Made by a program: the position numbers and the translations under genes. Below are positions 12,801-24,163 of a DNA stretch of 64,000 nucleotides, in pieces. Positions within the stretch are counted from its first letter, which is position 1. Each line of letters opens with the position of its first letter. Below the pieces are notes generated by a model, which did no database searches, was not told where the DNA came from, and saw nothing but the letters and a program-made list of their open reading frames with translations. This DNA comes from Macropodus opercularis (lineage: Eukaryota > Chordata > Actinopteri > Anabantiformes > Osphronemidae), in assembly GCA_030770545.1 (NCBI GenBank), contig CM061099.1:17757501-17821500 (forward strand), read 5' to 3'.

Positions 12801-15800
12801 GGCAAAACGCTTAGAATGGCCTGTTCTGTGCATTTCAGACCAAAAGAACACTACTTTGGTCAATAATTTTTAAAAGCATTTTAAAGGTGTTTGCCTTCTT
12901 CAGGGATGTATTTGGATCATATCTAGCACAAAAACTTCATTGCCATTGCTTGCATTAAGATGCAGCAGCTTAAAGAAATACTGAGGTTGGAAACAGTGGC
13001 AAAACGCTTAGAATGGCCTGTTTTGTGCATTTCAGACCAAATGAACACTACTTTGGTCAATACTTTTTAAAAGCATTTTAAAGGTGTTTGCCTTCTTCAG
13101 GGATGTATTTGGATCATATCTAGCACAAAAACTTCATTGCCATTGCTTGCATTAAGATGCAGCAGCTTAAAGAAATACTGAGGTTGGAAACAGTGGGAAA
13201 ACGCTTTTTCGCCTGTTCTGTGCATTTCAGACCAAAAGAACACTACTTTAGTCAAAGTGATTTCAAAGCATTTTAAAGGTGTTTGCCTTCTTCAGGGATG
13301 TATTTGGATCATATCTAGCACAAAAACTTAATTGCCATTGCTTGCATTAAGATGCAGCAGCTTAAAGAAATACTGAGGTTGGAAACAGTGGCAAAACGCT
13401 TAGAATGGCCTGTTTTGTGCATTTCAGACCAAATGAACACTACTTTGGTCAATAATTTTTAAAAGCATTTTAAAGGTGTTTACCTTCTTCAGGGATGTAT
13501 TTGGATCATATCTAGCACAAAAACTTCATTGCCATTGCTTGCATTAAGATGCAGCAGCTTAAAGAAATACTGAGGTTGGAAACAGTGGGAAAACGCTTTT
13601 TCGCCTGTTCTGTGCATTTCAGACCAAAAGAACACTACTTTGGTCAAAGTGATTTCAAAGCATTTTAAATGGGTTTGCCTTCTTCAGGGATGTATTTGGA
13701 TCATATCTAGCACAAAAACTTCATTGCCATTGCTTGCATTAAGAAGCAGCAGCTTAAAGAAATACTGAGGTTGGAAACAGTGGCAAAACGCTTAGAATGG
13801 CCTGTTTTGTGCATTTCAGACCAAATGAACACTACTTTGGTCAATAATTTTTAAAAGCATTTTAAAGGTGTTTGCCTTCTTCAGGGATGTATTTGGATCA
13901 TATCTAGCACAAAAACTTCATTGCCATTGCTTGCATTAAGATGCAGCAGCTTAAAGAAATACTGAGGTTGGAAACAGTGGCAAAACGCTTAGAATGGCCT
14001 GTTCTGTGCATTTTAGACCAAAAGAACACTACTTTGGTCAAAGTGATTTCAAGGCATTTTAAAGGTGTTTGCCTTCCTCAGGGATGTATTTGGATCATAT
14101 CTAGCACAAAAACTTCATTGCCATTGCTTGCATTAAGATGCAGCAGCTTAAAGAAATACTGAGGTTGGAAACAGTGGCAAAACGCTTAGAATGGCCTGTT
14201 CTGTGCATTTCAGACCAAATGAACACTACTTTAGTCAATAATTTTTAAAAGCATTTTAAAGGTGTTTGCCTTCTTCAGGGATGTATTTGGATCATATCTA
14301 GCACAAAAACTTCATTGCCATTGCTTGCATTAAGATGCAGCAGCTTAAAGAAATACTGAGGTTGGAAACAGTAGGAAAACGCTTTTTCGCTTTTTCTGTG
14401 CATTTCAGACCAAAAGAACACTACTTTGGTCAAAGTGATTTCAAAGCATTTTAAAGGTGTTTGCCTTCTTCAGGGATGTATTTGGATCATATCTAGCACA
14501 GAAACTTCATTGCCATTGCTTGCATTAAGATGCAGCAGCTTAAAGAAATACTGAGGTTGGAAACAGTGGCAAAACGCTTAGAATGGCCTGTTTTGTGCAT
14601 TTCAGACCAAATGAACACTACTTTGGTCAATAATTTTTAAAAGCATTTTAAAGGTGTTTGCCTTCTTCAGGGATGTATTTGGATCATATCTAGCACAAAA
14701 ACTTCATTGCCATTGCTTGCATTAAGATGCAGCAGCTTAAAGAAATACTGTGGTTGGAAACAGTGGGAAAACGCTTTTTCGCCTTTTCTGTGCATTTCAG
14801 ACCAAAAGAACACTACTTTGGTCAAAGTGATGTCAAAGCAGTTTAAAGGTGTTTGCCTTCTTCAGGGATGTATTTGGATCATATCTAGCACAAAAACTTC
14901 ATTGCCATTGCTTGCATTAAGATGCAGCAGCTTAAAGAAATACTGAGGTTGGAAACAGTGGCAAAACGCTTAGAATGGCCTGTTTTGTGCATTTCAGACC
15001 AAATGAACACTACTTTGGTCAATACTTTTTAAAAGCATTTTAAAGGTGTTTGCCTTCTTCAGGGATGTATTTGGATCATATCTAGCACAAAAACTTCATT
15101 GCCATTGCTTGCATTAAGATGCAGCAGCTTAAAAAAATACTGAGGTTGGAAACAGTGGGAAAACGCTTAGAATGGCCTGTTCTGTGCATTTCAGACCAAA
15201 AGAACACTACTTTGGTCAATAATTTTTAAAAGCATTTTAAAGGTGTTTGCCTTCTTCGAGGATGTATTTGGATCAGATCTAGCACAAAAAATTCATTGCC
15301 ATTGCTTGCATTAAGATGCAGCAGCTTAAAGAAATACTGAGGTTGGAAACAGTGGCAAAACGCTTTTTCGCCTTTTCTGTGCATTTCAGACCAAAAGAAC
15401 ACTACTTTGGTCAAAGTGATTTCAAAGCATTTTAAAGGTGTTTGCCTTCTTCAGGGATGTATTTGGATCATATCTAGCACAAAAACGTCATTGCCATTGC
15501 TTGCATTAAGATGCAGCAGCTTAAAGAAATACTGTGGTTGGAAACAGTGGCAAAACGCTTAGAATGGCCTGTTCTGTGCATTTCAGACCAAAAGAACACT
15601 ACTTTGGTCAAAGTGATTTCAAAGCATTTTAAAGGTGTTTGCCTTCTTCAGGGACGTATTTGGATCATATCTAGCACAAAAACTTCATTGCCATTGCTTG
15701 CATTAAGATGCAGCAGCTTAAAGAAATACTGAGGTTGGAAACAGTGGGAAAACGCTTAGAATGGCCTGTTTTGTGCATTTCAGACCAAAAGAACACTACT

Positions 15801-16935
15801 TTGGTCAATACTTTTTAAAAGCATTTTAAAGGTGTTTGCCTTCTTCAGGGATGTATTTGGATCATATCTAGCACAAAAACTTCATTGCCATTGTTTGCAT
15901 TAAGATGCAGCAGCTTAAAGAAATACTGCGGTTGGAAACAGTGGGAAAACGCTTTTTCGCCTTTTCTGTGCATTTCAGACCAAAAGAACACTACTTTGGT
16001 CAAAGTGAATACAAAGCATTTTAAAGGTGTTTGCCTTCTTCAGGGATGTATTTGGATCATATCTAGCACAAAAACTTCATCGCCATTGCTTGCATTAAGA
16101 TGCAGCAGCTTAAAGAAATACTGAGGTTGGAAACAGTGGGAAAACGCTTAGAATGGCCCTTTCTGTGCATTTCAGACCAAAAGAACACTACTTTGGTCAA
16201 AGTGATTTCAAAGCATTTTAAATGTGTTTGCCTTCTTCAGGGATGTATTTGGATCATATCTAGCACAAAAACTTCATTGCCATTGCTTGCATTAAGATGC
16301 AGCAGCTTAAAGAAATACTGAGGTTGGAAACAGTGGGAAAACGCTTTTTCGCCTTTTCTGTGCATTTCAGACCAAAACAATACTACTTTGGTCAAAGTGA
16401 TTTCAAAGCATTTTAAAGGTGTTTGCCTTCTTCAGGGACGTATTTGGATCATATCTAGCACAAAAACTTCATTGCCATTGCTTGCATTAAGATGCAGCAG
16501 CTTAAAGAAATACTGAGGTTGGAAACAGTGGCAAAACGCTTTTTCGCCTTTTCTGTGCATTTCACACCAAACGAACACTACTTTGGTCAAAGTGATTTCA
16601 AGGCATTTTAAAGGTGTTTGCCTTCCTCAGGGATGTATTTGGATCATATCTAGCACAAAAACTTCATTGCCATTGCTTGCATTAAGATGCAGCAGCTTAA
16701 AGAAATACTGAGGTTGGAAACAGTGGCAAAACGCTTAGAATGGCCTGTTCTGTGCATTTCAGACCAAAAGAACACTACTTTGGTCAATAATTTTTAAAAG
16801 CATTTTAAAGGTGTTTGCCTTCTTCAGGGATGTATTTGGATCATATCTAGCACAAAAACTTCATTGCCATTGCTTGCATTAAGATGCAGCAGCTTAAAGC
16901 ATCACTGAGGCTGTAAACAGTGCGAAAACGCTTAA
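6866..16935. repeat. 196-bp tandem satellite, block 2, with higher-order repeats
   Basis: About 51 monomers of the same satellite as 163-2715. The first part (6866 to about 8400) repeats block 1 at an offset of 6,699 bp, including private variants. A 2,354-bp shift (12 monomers) relates the monomers near 7663 to those near 10017. A 3,924-bp shift (20 monomers) relates about 9010-12933 to 12934-16900 with essentially all variants shared. The last monomer decays after about 16900 (AAAGCATCACTGAGGCTG), marking the array edge. Confidence 0.93.
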
Positions 16936-17119
16936 TCGCCTTTTCTGTGCCTAGCTGTGTATGAAAGGAGAACAACCGGACCTTGTATACCTCAGGCAAC
17001 ACCACGCATTGAGCTTAGATCTGTAGCTCCACAGTTTCAGCCGAGACAAGTCACTGAGACAGATGAAGTACAGCAGCAGAGTACACTAACACCAGTTACA
17101 GTCCCACTACATACAGAGC

Positions 17120-17243
17120 ATTTTTCTGAAGGAAATCGAAGGAGACGGTGACCAGTGAGCATCCAGGGTTCAGACATTGAGATAGTGGACAATTTTAAGT
17201 ACCTGGGTGTTCACCTCAACCGTAAACTGGACTGGATTCACTG
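17120..17243 (+). pseudogene. LINE reverse-transcriptase C-terminal fragment
   Basis: The plus-strand translation contains a motif like VSIQGSDIEIVDNFKYLGVH followed by LNRKLDW. This is characteristic of the region after the catalytic core in jockey-superfamily LINEs (CR1/L2/Rex type) of fish. An in-frame TGA lies just before it (about 17149). The fragment is cut off by Copia-derived sequence near 17244. The 16936-17119 stretch before it has one open frame of 64 codons that I cannot assign. Confidence 0.6.
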
Positions 17244-17299
17244 GCCTTTCACTACGAACCTTGCCTTGTACTTTTCACATCCATCAATGTCCGTTTTTA

Positions 17300-18357
17300 T
17301 TGCGTAGACCAATCCACCTCCCACTGTCCTTTTTCCTGGTGGTAACTGGGTGAGTGTGAAGGTTTTGTTCTCTTCCTACGAACTCATCTCCTCGTCCATA
17401 GCTCTTTTCCACTGCTGTGAGTCGGTTGATGATATGGCCTCCTCATAGTTCTGTAACAAAAGTCAACACACATTTGAAGTTTGTCCCGAGTACTCGGTCT
17501 CAAATTCCAATAGATGTTTCCTCCTGGTTCTTGGTGGGTTTCTTCTGATTATTTCTGTGTGTTTATCTGGGCATGTGGGCTCACTTTGTTCAGGTAAAAC
17601 TTCATGAACATCATTTCCATCATTTTCCACCATTACATAATTTTTGTCTTGGTTTTGAACCAGAGGATACACATTCTCATACCCTGTGTGCGATTCAGAA
17701 GTTTGTGTTTCCTTCTCTTCGGTCGTTTTAGTTGTAAATTTCACCAACCTGTGCTTCTGAATTTTTTCCGTGTCTGGGTAGTACACTAAGTAAGCTTGGC
17801 TGTATTTATCATAGCCAATGAAAATACCCTGATCAAATCTGGAGTCTAATTTTCCACTCTCTTGCTTGTAAGCGCAACATATAGATCCAAATTTTTAGCA
17901 TCTTGGATAAATTTGGCTTGAACAACTTGTATGCTGTTTTCTTTGTGTACCTATTGTAGCACCTGTTCCTCACATACGCTGATGTTTGCATGGCATAGTT
18001 CCATAACTTATTGGGTAATCCACTCTCTATTAGTAAGCAACTAGTAAGGTGCAGATGTTTCATGCCTTATCCTGTTCTTTGTTAGCAATTTTTGGAAGTC
18101 TCGGCTTGTAAACTCCTGTGCCATTATCTGAACGGATGCATTTTACTTCTCCATATGGTGCTATGTCTGCCAGGAATTTTTCTGTATCACTTTTGAATCT
18201 TAGGAAATACACCAATATAGTACCTGAATAGTCATCTGTGAAGGACTGAGCATATCTGTACCCTTCAACAGTTGGTGTTGGCATGAGGCCAGCTAAATCA
18301 GTGTGGACTAGCTCTAAGGGTTTCTTTGCCTTTTTTTCTTCTTTTTCTTTTGCTCCC
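17300..18357 (-). pseudogene. Copia-type integrase, catalytic and C-terminal part
   Basis: Read leftward from 18357, the minus strand encodes LVHTDLAG, then FTDDYSGTILVYFLRFKSDT and IRSDNGT. These are the core aspartate signatures of a Copia (Ty1-type) integrase. A later piece contains SGLPNKLWNYAMQTSAYVRN, typical of the end of the core. A polar C-terminal stretch follows to about 17463. The pieces lie in different frames, so the gene carries frameshifts and cannot make one protein. Reverse transcriptase and RNase H, which follow integrase in Copia, are not visible; the element appears truncated near 17250 where a LINE fragment begins. Confidence 0.8.
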
Positions 18358-18359
18358 TA

Positions 18360-19749
18360 AGGGAGTGCAGAATTATTAGGCAAGTTGTATTTTTGAGGAT
18401 TAATTTTATTATTGAACAACAACCATGTTCTCAATGAACCCAAAAAAATGCATTAATATCAAAGCTGTATATTTTGGGAATAAGTTTGTTTTTAGTTTTA
18501 GCTATTTTAGGGGGATATCTGTGTGTGCAGGTGACTATTACTGTGCATAATTATTAGGCAACTTAACAAAAAACAAATTTTTACCCATTTCAATTATTTC
18601 TTTTTACCAGTGGAACCATTATAACATCTCAACATTCACAAATACACATTTGCAGCAACCACAGCCTTCCAGACACTGTTCAGAGAGGTGTACTGTTTTC
18701 CCTCCTTGTAAATCTCACATTTGATGATGGACCACAGGTTCTCAATGGGGTTCAGATCAGGTGAACAAGGAGGCCATGTTATTAGATTTTCTTCTTTTAT
18801 ACCCTTTCTTGCCAGCCACGCTGTGGAGTACTTGGACGCGTGTGATGGAGCATTGTTCTGCATGAAAATCATGTTTGTCTTGAAGGATGCAGACTTCTTC
18901 CTGTACCACTGCTTAAAGAAGGGGTCTTCCAGAAACTGGCAGTAGGACTGGGAGTTGAGCTAGACTCCATCCTCAACCCGAAAAGGCCCCACAAGCTTTG
19001 ATGATACCAGCCCAAACCAGTACTCCACCTCCACCTTGCTGGCGTCTGAGTCGGACTGGAGCTCTCTGCCCTTTACCAATCCAGCCACGGGCCCATCCAT
19101 CTGGCCCATCAAGACTCACTCTCATTTCATCAGTCCATAAAACCTTAGAAAAATCAGTCTTGTGATATTTCTTGGCCCAGTCTTGACGTTTCAGCTTGTG
19201 TGTCTTGTTCAGTGGTGGTCGTCTTTCAGCCTTTCTTACCCTGGCCATTTCTCTGAGTATTGCACACTCCAGTTATGTTGCAGCTCTGAAATATGGCCAA
19301 ACTGCTGGCAAGTGGCATCTGGGCAGCAGCACGCTTTACTTTTCTCAGTTCATGGGCAGTTTTGCGCCTTGGTTTGTCCACACGCTTCTTGCGACCCTGT
19401 TGACTATCTTAAATGAAACGCTTGATTGTTCGATGATCACGCTTCAGAAGCTATGTAATTTTAAGAGTGCTGCATCCCTCTGCAAGATATCTCACTATTT
19501 TTGACTTTTCTGAGCCTGTCAAGTCCTTCTTTTGACCCATTTTGCCAGAGGAAGGTGTGCCTAATAATTATGCACACCTGGTGTTGATGCCATTAGACCA
19601 CACCCCTTCTCATTACAGAGATGCACATCACCTAATATGCTTAATTGGTAGTTTCGGTTTCGAGCCTATACAGCTTGGAGTAAGACAACATGCATAAAGA
19701 GGATTATGTGGTCAAAATACTAATTTGCCTAATAATTCTGCACTCCCTG
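18360..19749 (-). mobile_element. Tc1/mariner-superfamily transposon, TA-flanked
   Basis: The element is bounded by inverted repeats: AGGGAGTGCAGAATTATTAG at the left and its complement CTAATAATTCTGCACTCCCT at the right. TA dinucleotides lie at 18358-18359 and 19750-19751, the target duplication expected for this superfamily. Transposase remnants lie on the minus strand. It interrupts the Copia pol: the Copia reading resumes on each side. Confidence 0.9.
18636..19248 (-). pseudogene. Tc1/mariner-type transposase, decayed
   Basis: The right-hand piece (18973-19248) encodes KTDFSKVLWTDEMRVSLDGP, holding the first catalytic aspartate (WTDE). The left-hand piece (18636-18872) encodes QNNAPSH and PPCSPDLNPIENLW, holding the second catalytic position and the glutamate. 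The second aspartate, usually QDNAP, is asparagine here, which should abolish catalysis. By my count 37 residues separate that position from the glutamate, so the layout is DD37E-like rather than classical DD34E. The two pieces are separated by stop codons, and the N-terminal helix-turn-helix region is not clearly readable. Confidence 0.8.
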
Positions 19750-19759
19750 TATTTCTCGT

Positions 19760-20245
19760 CTGACTGAATTTTCCTTAAGCGCATACTTCTCATCTTCAGC
19801 CATGTCTGGCTTTGTGTTTCCCTTCAGCCCCATCCCTCTCACTACACCTTGTAGTTTTTGTATATCATTGTAATTGCAATGACCTAGAATTTCATGTCAG
19901 GTTTGAATATCATGACATACATTGCATTGGTCAACATTCTCTTCTAAGGTTGGCAAGTAGTACAAATTTCCTGTATCATGAATGTCAAACCTGCTGCCAT
20001 CTTTGGTGATCAAGTGATTGTTCTCCCTTTTGAAAGTAATAGTCGCTCCTCCTTTTGTTGCTATCACTACTGAGAAGATATCTTGTGGGTAGGAGGATAT
20101 GTACAATATGTCTCGTAGCTGTGTTCTGTGTTGTTTTCCAGCACTGTCCAGAAGGTAGATCACTTCTGTACCTCTTTGTTCTGCTATTACACTGCATCTT
20201 GTCCCATCAATTAGTAGTCAATTAATGACAGAACATAAATCAAAT
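19760..20245 (-). pseudogene. Copia-type protease end and GAG-pre-integrase domain
   Basis: The minus strand encodes IYLLDSAGKQHRTQLRDILY, ISSYPQDIFSV and later WHEILGHCNYNDIQKLQG. This matches the segment of Copia polyproteins between protease and integrase: the barrel-like stretch ending in the 'L-x-x-V-L-Y-x-P' region, then the HHCC zinc-binding start of integrase. Frames shift at least once. The reading continues across the transposon at 18360-19749 into the integrase core. The right edge, near 20245, abuts endogenous-retrovirus env sequence. Confidence 0.75.
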
Positions 20246-20249
20246 TGGA

Positions 20250-20480
20250 ATCTAGTAAGAGTGCCACCCATGTAGTTCAACTCAATTCCCCCATACTTGA
20301 CGAGACATTGGTCCCTATGACTCGCCGCTCTGCCCTTCCTCTCCAGTTTGGGATGGTGACGCCTCCAGTCTTTACATCACAGCAATCACACACAGTTAAC
20401 TTCGTATATGGCCATGTCCATGCCATCTTGCTTTTTTTGTTTTTTTTTTCTCTTCCTCTTTTTCCTTCTCTCTTTTTTTC
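20250..20480 (-). pseudogene. Start of an endogenous-retrovirus env, truncated
   Basis: Immediately downstream of the integrase end, on the minus strand, a short open stretch begins with a methionine near a T-rich plus-strand tract and ends at the Copia junction near 20250. Position and short cysteine-containing content are what is expected of an env leader. The reading is brief and degenerate. The rest of env and the 3' LTR are absent here, so no envelope protein can be made. Confidence 0.4.
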
Positions 20481-20519
20481 TTAAATCTATATCTTTCACT
20501 AACACCCTTTAGTGAAAAA

Positions 20520-21345
20520 GCTTTTGACCTTCTTATTGGGTTACAGAGGAACTTTCGAGAGCCCGGAGATCTCTCTCTGTACTTCTTACTTCCCTGGCTG
20601 ACTCATCTGTTGGAGCACACATGCTCCAGTGATACCATACATCACCTTTCCCCTTCAATCTCACTGCGCGGGACGATTGCTCCGTCACTTGGAACGGGTC
20701 CTGTCTACCGTGGCTCAGACCACTTCCTCTTTATCACTTTCAAAAGGACCCACTCAGCCGTATGTGGTTTCCTGGACAGTTTTGCTGTCTTCGTGTTTTG
20801 CTGGCCACGCCTCTGGCCATCCTGAGTAGGCCTCCATACACACCAGTAGATACCTCTTTCTTTCCACTGTCTCACCCATATCTGTATAATCTATGATGAT
20901 TTCCTCTCCTGGACTCCTGCTTTCACATTGTATCCTGTGGATATTTGACATGTTTTCACATGATGTTTGACCATGTCTGGGAGAAAAGGATGCCACCAGT
21001 CTTTTAAGTTCTTCTCCATCTGTCTGACTCCTACATGCGCAAGCCCATGTGCCTCCTGAAACACAGTTCCTCTCAAACCTGCTGGCAACACTACTCTTCC
21101 CTGTAGACCTCTCCACACTCCTTCCGTCTGAACAGCTCCTCTTTGTATCCATACTATTTTCTCCACTTTTCTTGTTCTTCTCTGATTAGTTCCACCCTTT
21201 TTGGTGGGAGGATGTCCTCCACCCCCTTTTGTGCTGACATTAATATAATCTGAGTCTGGTATCCTGCTGCCTGTTTTGCTGCTTCATCTGCTTTTTGATT
21301 CCCTACCACGATTTTAGTTGTATCACAATCACAACAGAGGTTCAC
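20520..21345 (-). pseudogene. Endogenous-retrovirus RNase H end and integrase
   Basis: Reading leftward from 21345, the minus strand encodes the end of RNase H (VVGNQKADEAAKQAAGYQ), a connection with an LPPKR stretch, then LRGTVFQEAHGLAHVG and WWHPFLPDMVKHHVKTC. These form the HHCC zinc domain of a gammaretrovirus/epsilonretrovirus-like integrase. EEIIIDYTDMGE and YLLVCMEAYSGWPEAWPAK carry the first catalytic aspartate region. Near 20540-20750 a C-terminal piece contains AVRLKGKGDVWYHW. Frames change several times, and the core between the first aspartate and the C-terminal piece is largely missing. This is an old, disabled remnant. Confidence 0.75.
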
Positions 21346-21555
21346 AACTTAGTATTTTAAGGGAGCACAAAGGTTCTACCAAACCGGAATCTTTCAGACA
21401 CTTCCCTTATTTTTTTGTCTTTTTAATTTGTGTCTGCAGTTTTCCAACTAGTGGAAAACTAGTGGAAAAACTAGTGGAAAACTAATACGGACTTCCAACT
21501 AGTCCGTATTAGTTGTATCACTACCATAACAGAGGTTCACAACTCAGTATTTTAA
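21314..21555. repeat. 47-bp direct repeats flanking short repeats and a hairpin
   Basis: A 47-bp segment starting TTAGTTGTATCAC occurs at 21314-21360 and, with a few differences, at 21509-21555. Between the copies lie several units of AACTAGTGGAAA (about 21446-21483) and a perfect hairpin with 12-bp arms CTAATACGGACT (21482-21493 and 21501-21512) around a 7-nt loop. The first direct repeat lies inside the RNase H reading frame. Confidence 0.85.
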
Positions 21556-21609
21556 TGTCCTTGTCAGGACATTATAGGCACCACACCCGTGATTTCACTT
21601 CTCTTATCC

Positions 21610-22035
21610 TGTAGCATCCAGTCAGAAAATTCAGCGCTTTACTGGTGGTCTGATGATCCTTTATTTCTTTGTCCACAAACCAACGTAAGAGCTGGACAGT
21701 AAAGACATGAACATTAAGTGAACATCGTGCTGCGCCGGTAAGTGCGCCATGTATCAAACTTAATTTAGGCTAACGTTAGCATCACATTGAACACAGTGAA
21801 TACTTATAACGAACCTTGCTACCTCTTCCAACCGGAGCTTTGACAGAGTAACCGTTATTAATCAGTCTTAATTCTTTCGCACGTTCCCTGCACAGCCTCA
21901 CTTCTGGCGTATTTTCCCTCCTTGGCTGACGTGTCTCCTCTTCCGTGCTGACGCCCATTCAAAATAAAAGTTTTGACCTAACAAACTAAATACATAAGCA
22001 ACGCACAATGCATTGTAATCTGTGCAGACATTACA
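21610..22035 (-). repeat. 3' LTR of the BEL/Pao element
   Basis: This 426-bp terminal repeat has TGTAGC...ATTACA ends. It matches 28070-28497 almost base for base; one visible difference is GAGCTGGACAGT here against GAGCTGTAAACAGT in the other LTR. Confidence 0.95.
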
Positions 22036-22141
22036 CTCCCACCAAAACATGCGTGTTTGCTCGTACACACTTAAAGGAAAACACAAATGATTTCAGAATA
22101 TAAATTGACCTTGCACCAACATTTACACTGCAGTGTATCAT

Positions 22142-23820
22142 TTACTCCTTATTATTTGTAGCAGACTCCAATAACAGGACTAACTTATGAACTGGACGTT
22201 CAACCACAGACAATTTGCCTGGGAGTTTACCCTCTTTGCTCAGATTTCTGTTTCCGAGGACAATCTAAACGCTCCTTACTAGTCCGTCTTTATCTGTTAC
22301 AGTCTCTGTGACCCGTCCGAGTCTCCACTCATTTCTCGGTAAGGTCTGGTCTGTGTCCATTACTATGTCACCAACTTCAATGTTTCTTTTAGGCGTGTGC
22401 CATTTCTGTCTGACAGCAATACTATGGAGATACTCTTTCCTCCAGCGGCTCCAAAACTGCTCTGTCAGATATTGCACTTGTCTCCATCTTTTGTATCCAT
22501 AGAGATCTTCTTTCACGAACTTGCCTGGTGGAGGTAGTGCTGGGGCAGACTTCATGGTGATAAGGTGATTAGGAGTGAGTGGTTCCAGACTGTTTGGATC
22601 GTTCAGGTTATCCACCGTCAAAGGGCGGCTGTTTACTATTGCCATTGCTTCATACAGGAACGTCTGTAATGAAGAATCTGTGAGTCTACCACAAGAGGGC
22701 GACAGTGTGAAACTGAGGACATTTCTCACAGTTTTAATCTGTCGTTCCCACACGCCACCGGCATGACTTGCATGGGGTGCATGAAATACAAAATCACATT
22801 GCTTTGAGGCCAAAAAGGCCGTCAGTCTCTCTGCATCAATTTCCCGTAGGGCCGCGCTGAGTTCATTTTTTGCCCCGACAAAATTTGTACCTTGGTCGCA
22901 CTTTATTTGTCTCACTGCACCTCTTACGGTGATGAAGCGACGCAGACCATTGATAAATGCGTCAGCTGATAGGTCAATTAGCATTTCTATGTGGATGGCT
23001 CGAGAGCAAAAACAGGTAAAGAGCAAACCGTATCTTTTGTGCTCCTTCCTACCTTCCTTTGTTATGAATGGCCCGAAACAGTCCATACCACAGTATGTGA
23101 ATGGTGCAGAGGGCTCTATTCGTTCTGTGGGGAGATCAGACATTTTCTGCTCTTCAGGATTTCTTCTCAGTTTTCGACAAGTCACACACTGACGAATGCA
23201 TGCCATGACGGCTCTGCTCATGCCCTGGATCCAGTAGCCATTTGATCTTATTTCGTTGATGGTGAATCCCTTTCCTTGATGTCCGACCTTCTCATGGTAA
23301 TGCATAATTACCAGTTTTGTAATGTGATGTTTCTTTGGAATGACTGTTGGGTGTTTAAAAGACTTTGGGAGCGTTGAGCATCTCAATCTCCCTCCCACCT
23401 TGAGCACACCATCACTGTCAAGAAAGGCGTCGACCTGAAACAGCTTGTTGTTGCTTGGCAACTGTTTTCCCTTATGCAGTGCCTTTATTTCTTCTTGATA
23501 CATCTGTTTTTGAAGGTCTTTGATGATGATAAGCTCTGCCTCTTGTCGTTCCACAACCGTTGAGTGTCTGTCTGATTTGTCATGCAAAGCTCGTCGCCTT
23601 AGGCGTGCAACAGCACTGATGGCCTTAAACCATGATGAGAACCTTGATAGAGAGTCTATAAGACTTGAATGTTCAGTAGTCTTAGTTTGCAGAGTTTGTG
23701 CCTTCCTTACCTCTGGGTCTCCAATAGATAGCTCCACCATTTCCTTCATCATGGGCTGAAGTTCTCTATTCCACAGGAATTCTGGACCCGTAAACCAATT
23801 AGATGACAGTAGTTCTTCAA
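22142..23820 (-). pseudogene. BEL/Pao integrase and C-terminal domain
   Basis: A long open frame of about 500 codons encodes the element's integrase, which would insert the cDNA into host DNA. The zinc-binding start shows HYHEKVGHQG and CIRQCVTCRKLR (HHCC). The core shows MDCFGPF, KCDQGTNFVGA and AGGVWERQI, giving the D, D and E catalytic residues. The C-terminal part (FWSRWRKEYL, NIEVGDIV, WRLGRV) is the domain typical of Pao elements. The frame meets a TAG at 22265, then continues open for about 40 codons to a TAA near 22142. The TAG is probably a late nonsense change, or the true end is uncertain. The integrase core itself looks intact. Confidence 0.9.
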
Positions 23821-24163
23821 CTGTCGGCAGGATTGTCGTTTGTTGAGACATAAAGCCACTGTTGAGGTGTTGAGCTATGGTGTATCCTTTGCACTCTATT
23901 TGCGACAAATGTGTGGAATCGTCTGGCCTCATTGCTTATGTAGCCTAAAACAACCTTAGAGTCTGTCCAAAAAAACTCTTCCAAGTCAGTGTAAGCTAGC
24001 TCTTCCCTGAGCAAATCACTCACTGTGTCCATATCCAGTTGCACTAGCGTCTGAGAAATGATGTAATTCCTGTTTCACCACCTTCCCAAAATTGACAGGG
24101 ACATAACACCGTGATACTTGTATTTTCTGGAGACTGGCAAGATCACTTTTCCAGCCTTCCCAT
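23817..24163 (-). pseudogene. BEL/Pao RNase H region, internally deleted
   Basis: This stretch joins reverse transcriptase to integrase. It begins with a short reading containing HHFSDAS, the start of RNase H, in the reverse-transcriptase frame. It then shifts frame to LLREELAYTDLEEFFWTDSK and VLGYISNEARRFHTFVANRV, ending in NPADS. About 60 residues usually found between these pieces are missing, and a second shift near 23820 returns to the integrase frame. RNase H, which should degrade the RNA of the RNA/DNA hybrid, cannot be functional here. Confidence 0.8.

Noticed and set aside
163..16935. Dozens of open frames of 62-79 codons beginning MQQLKEILRLETV or MPLLALRCSSLKKY
   Set aside because: They recur once per 196-bp monomer, change with monomer variants, and end after about one unit because 196 is not a multiple of three. 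They are a by-product of the satellite, with no splice or start context.
163..16935. CENP-B boxes in the 196-bp satellite
   Set aside because: No monomer contains the TTCG....A..CGGG core, so centromere function cannot be argued from sequence.
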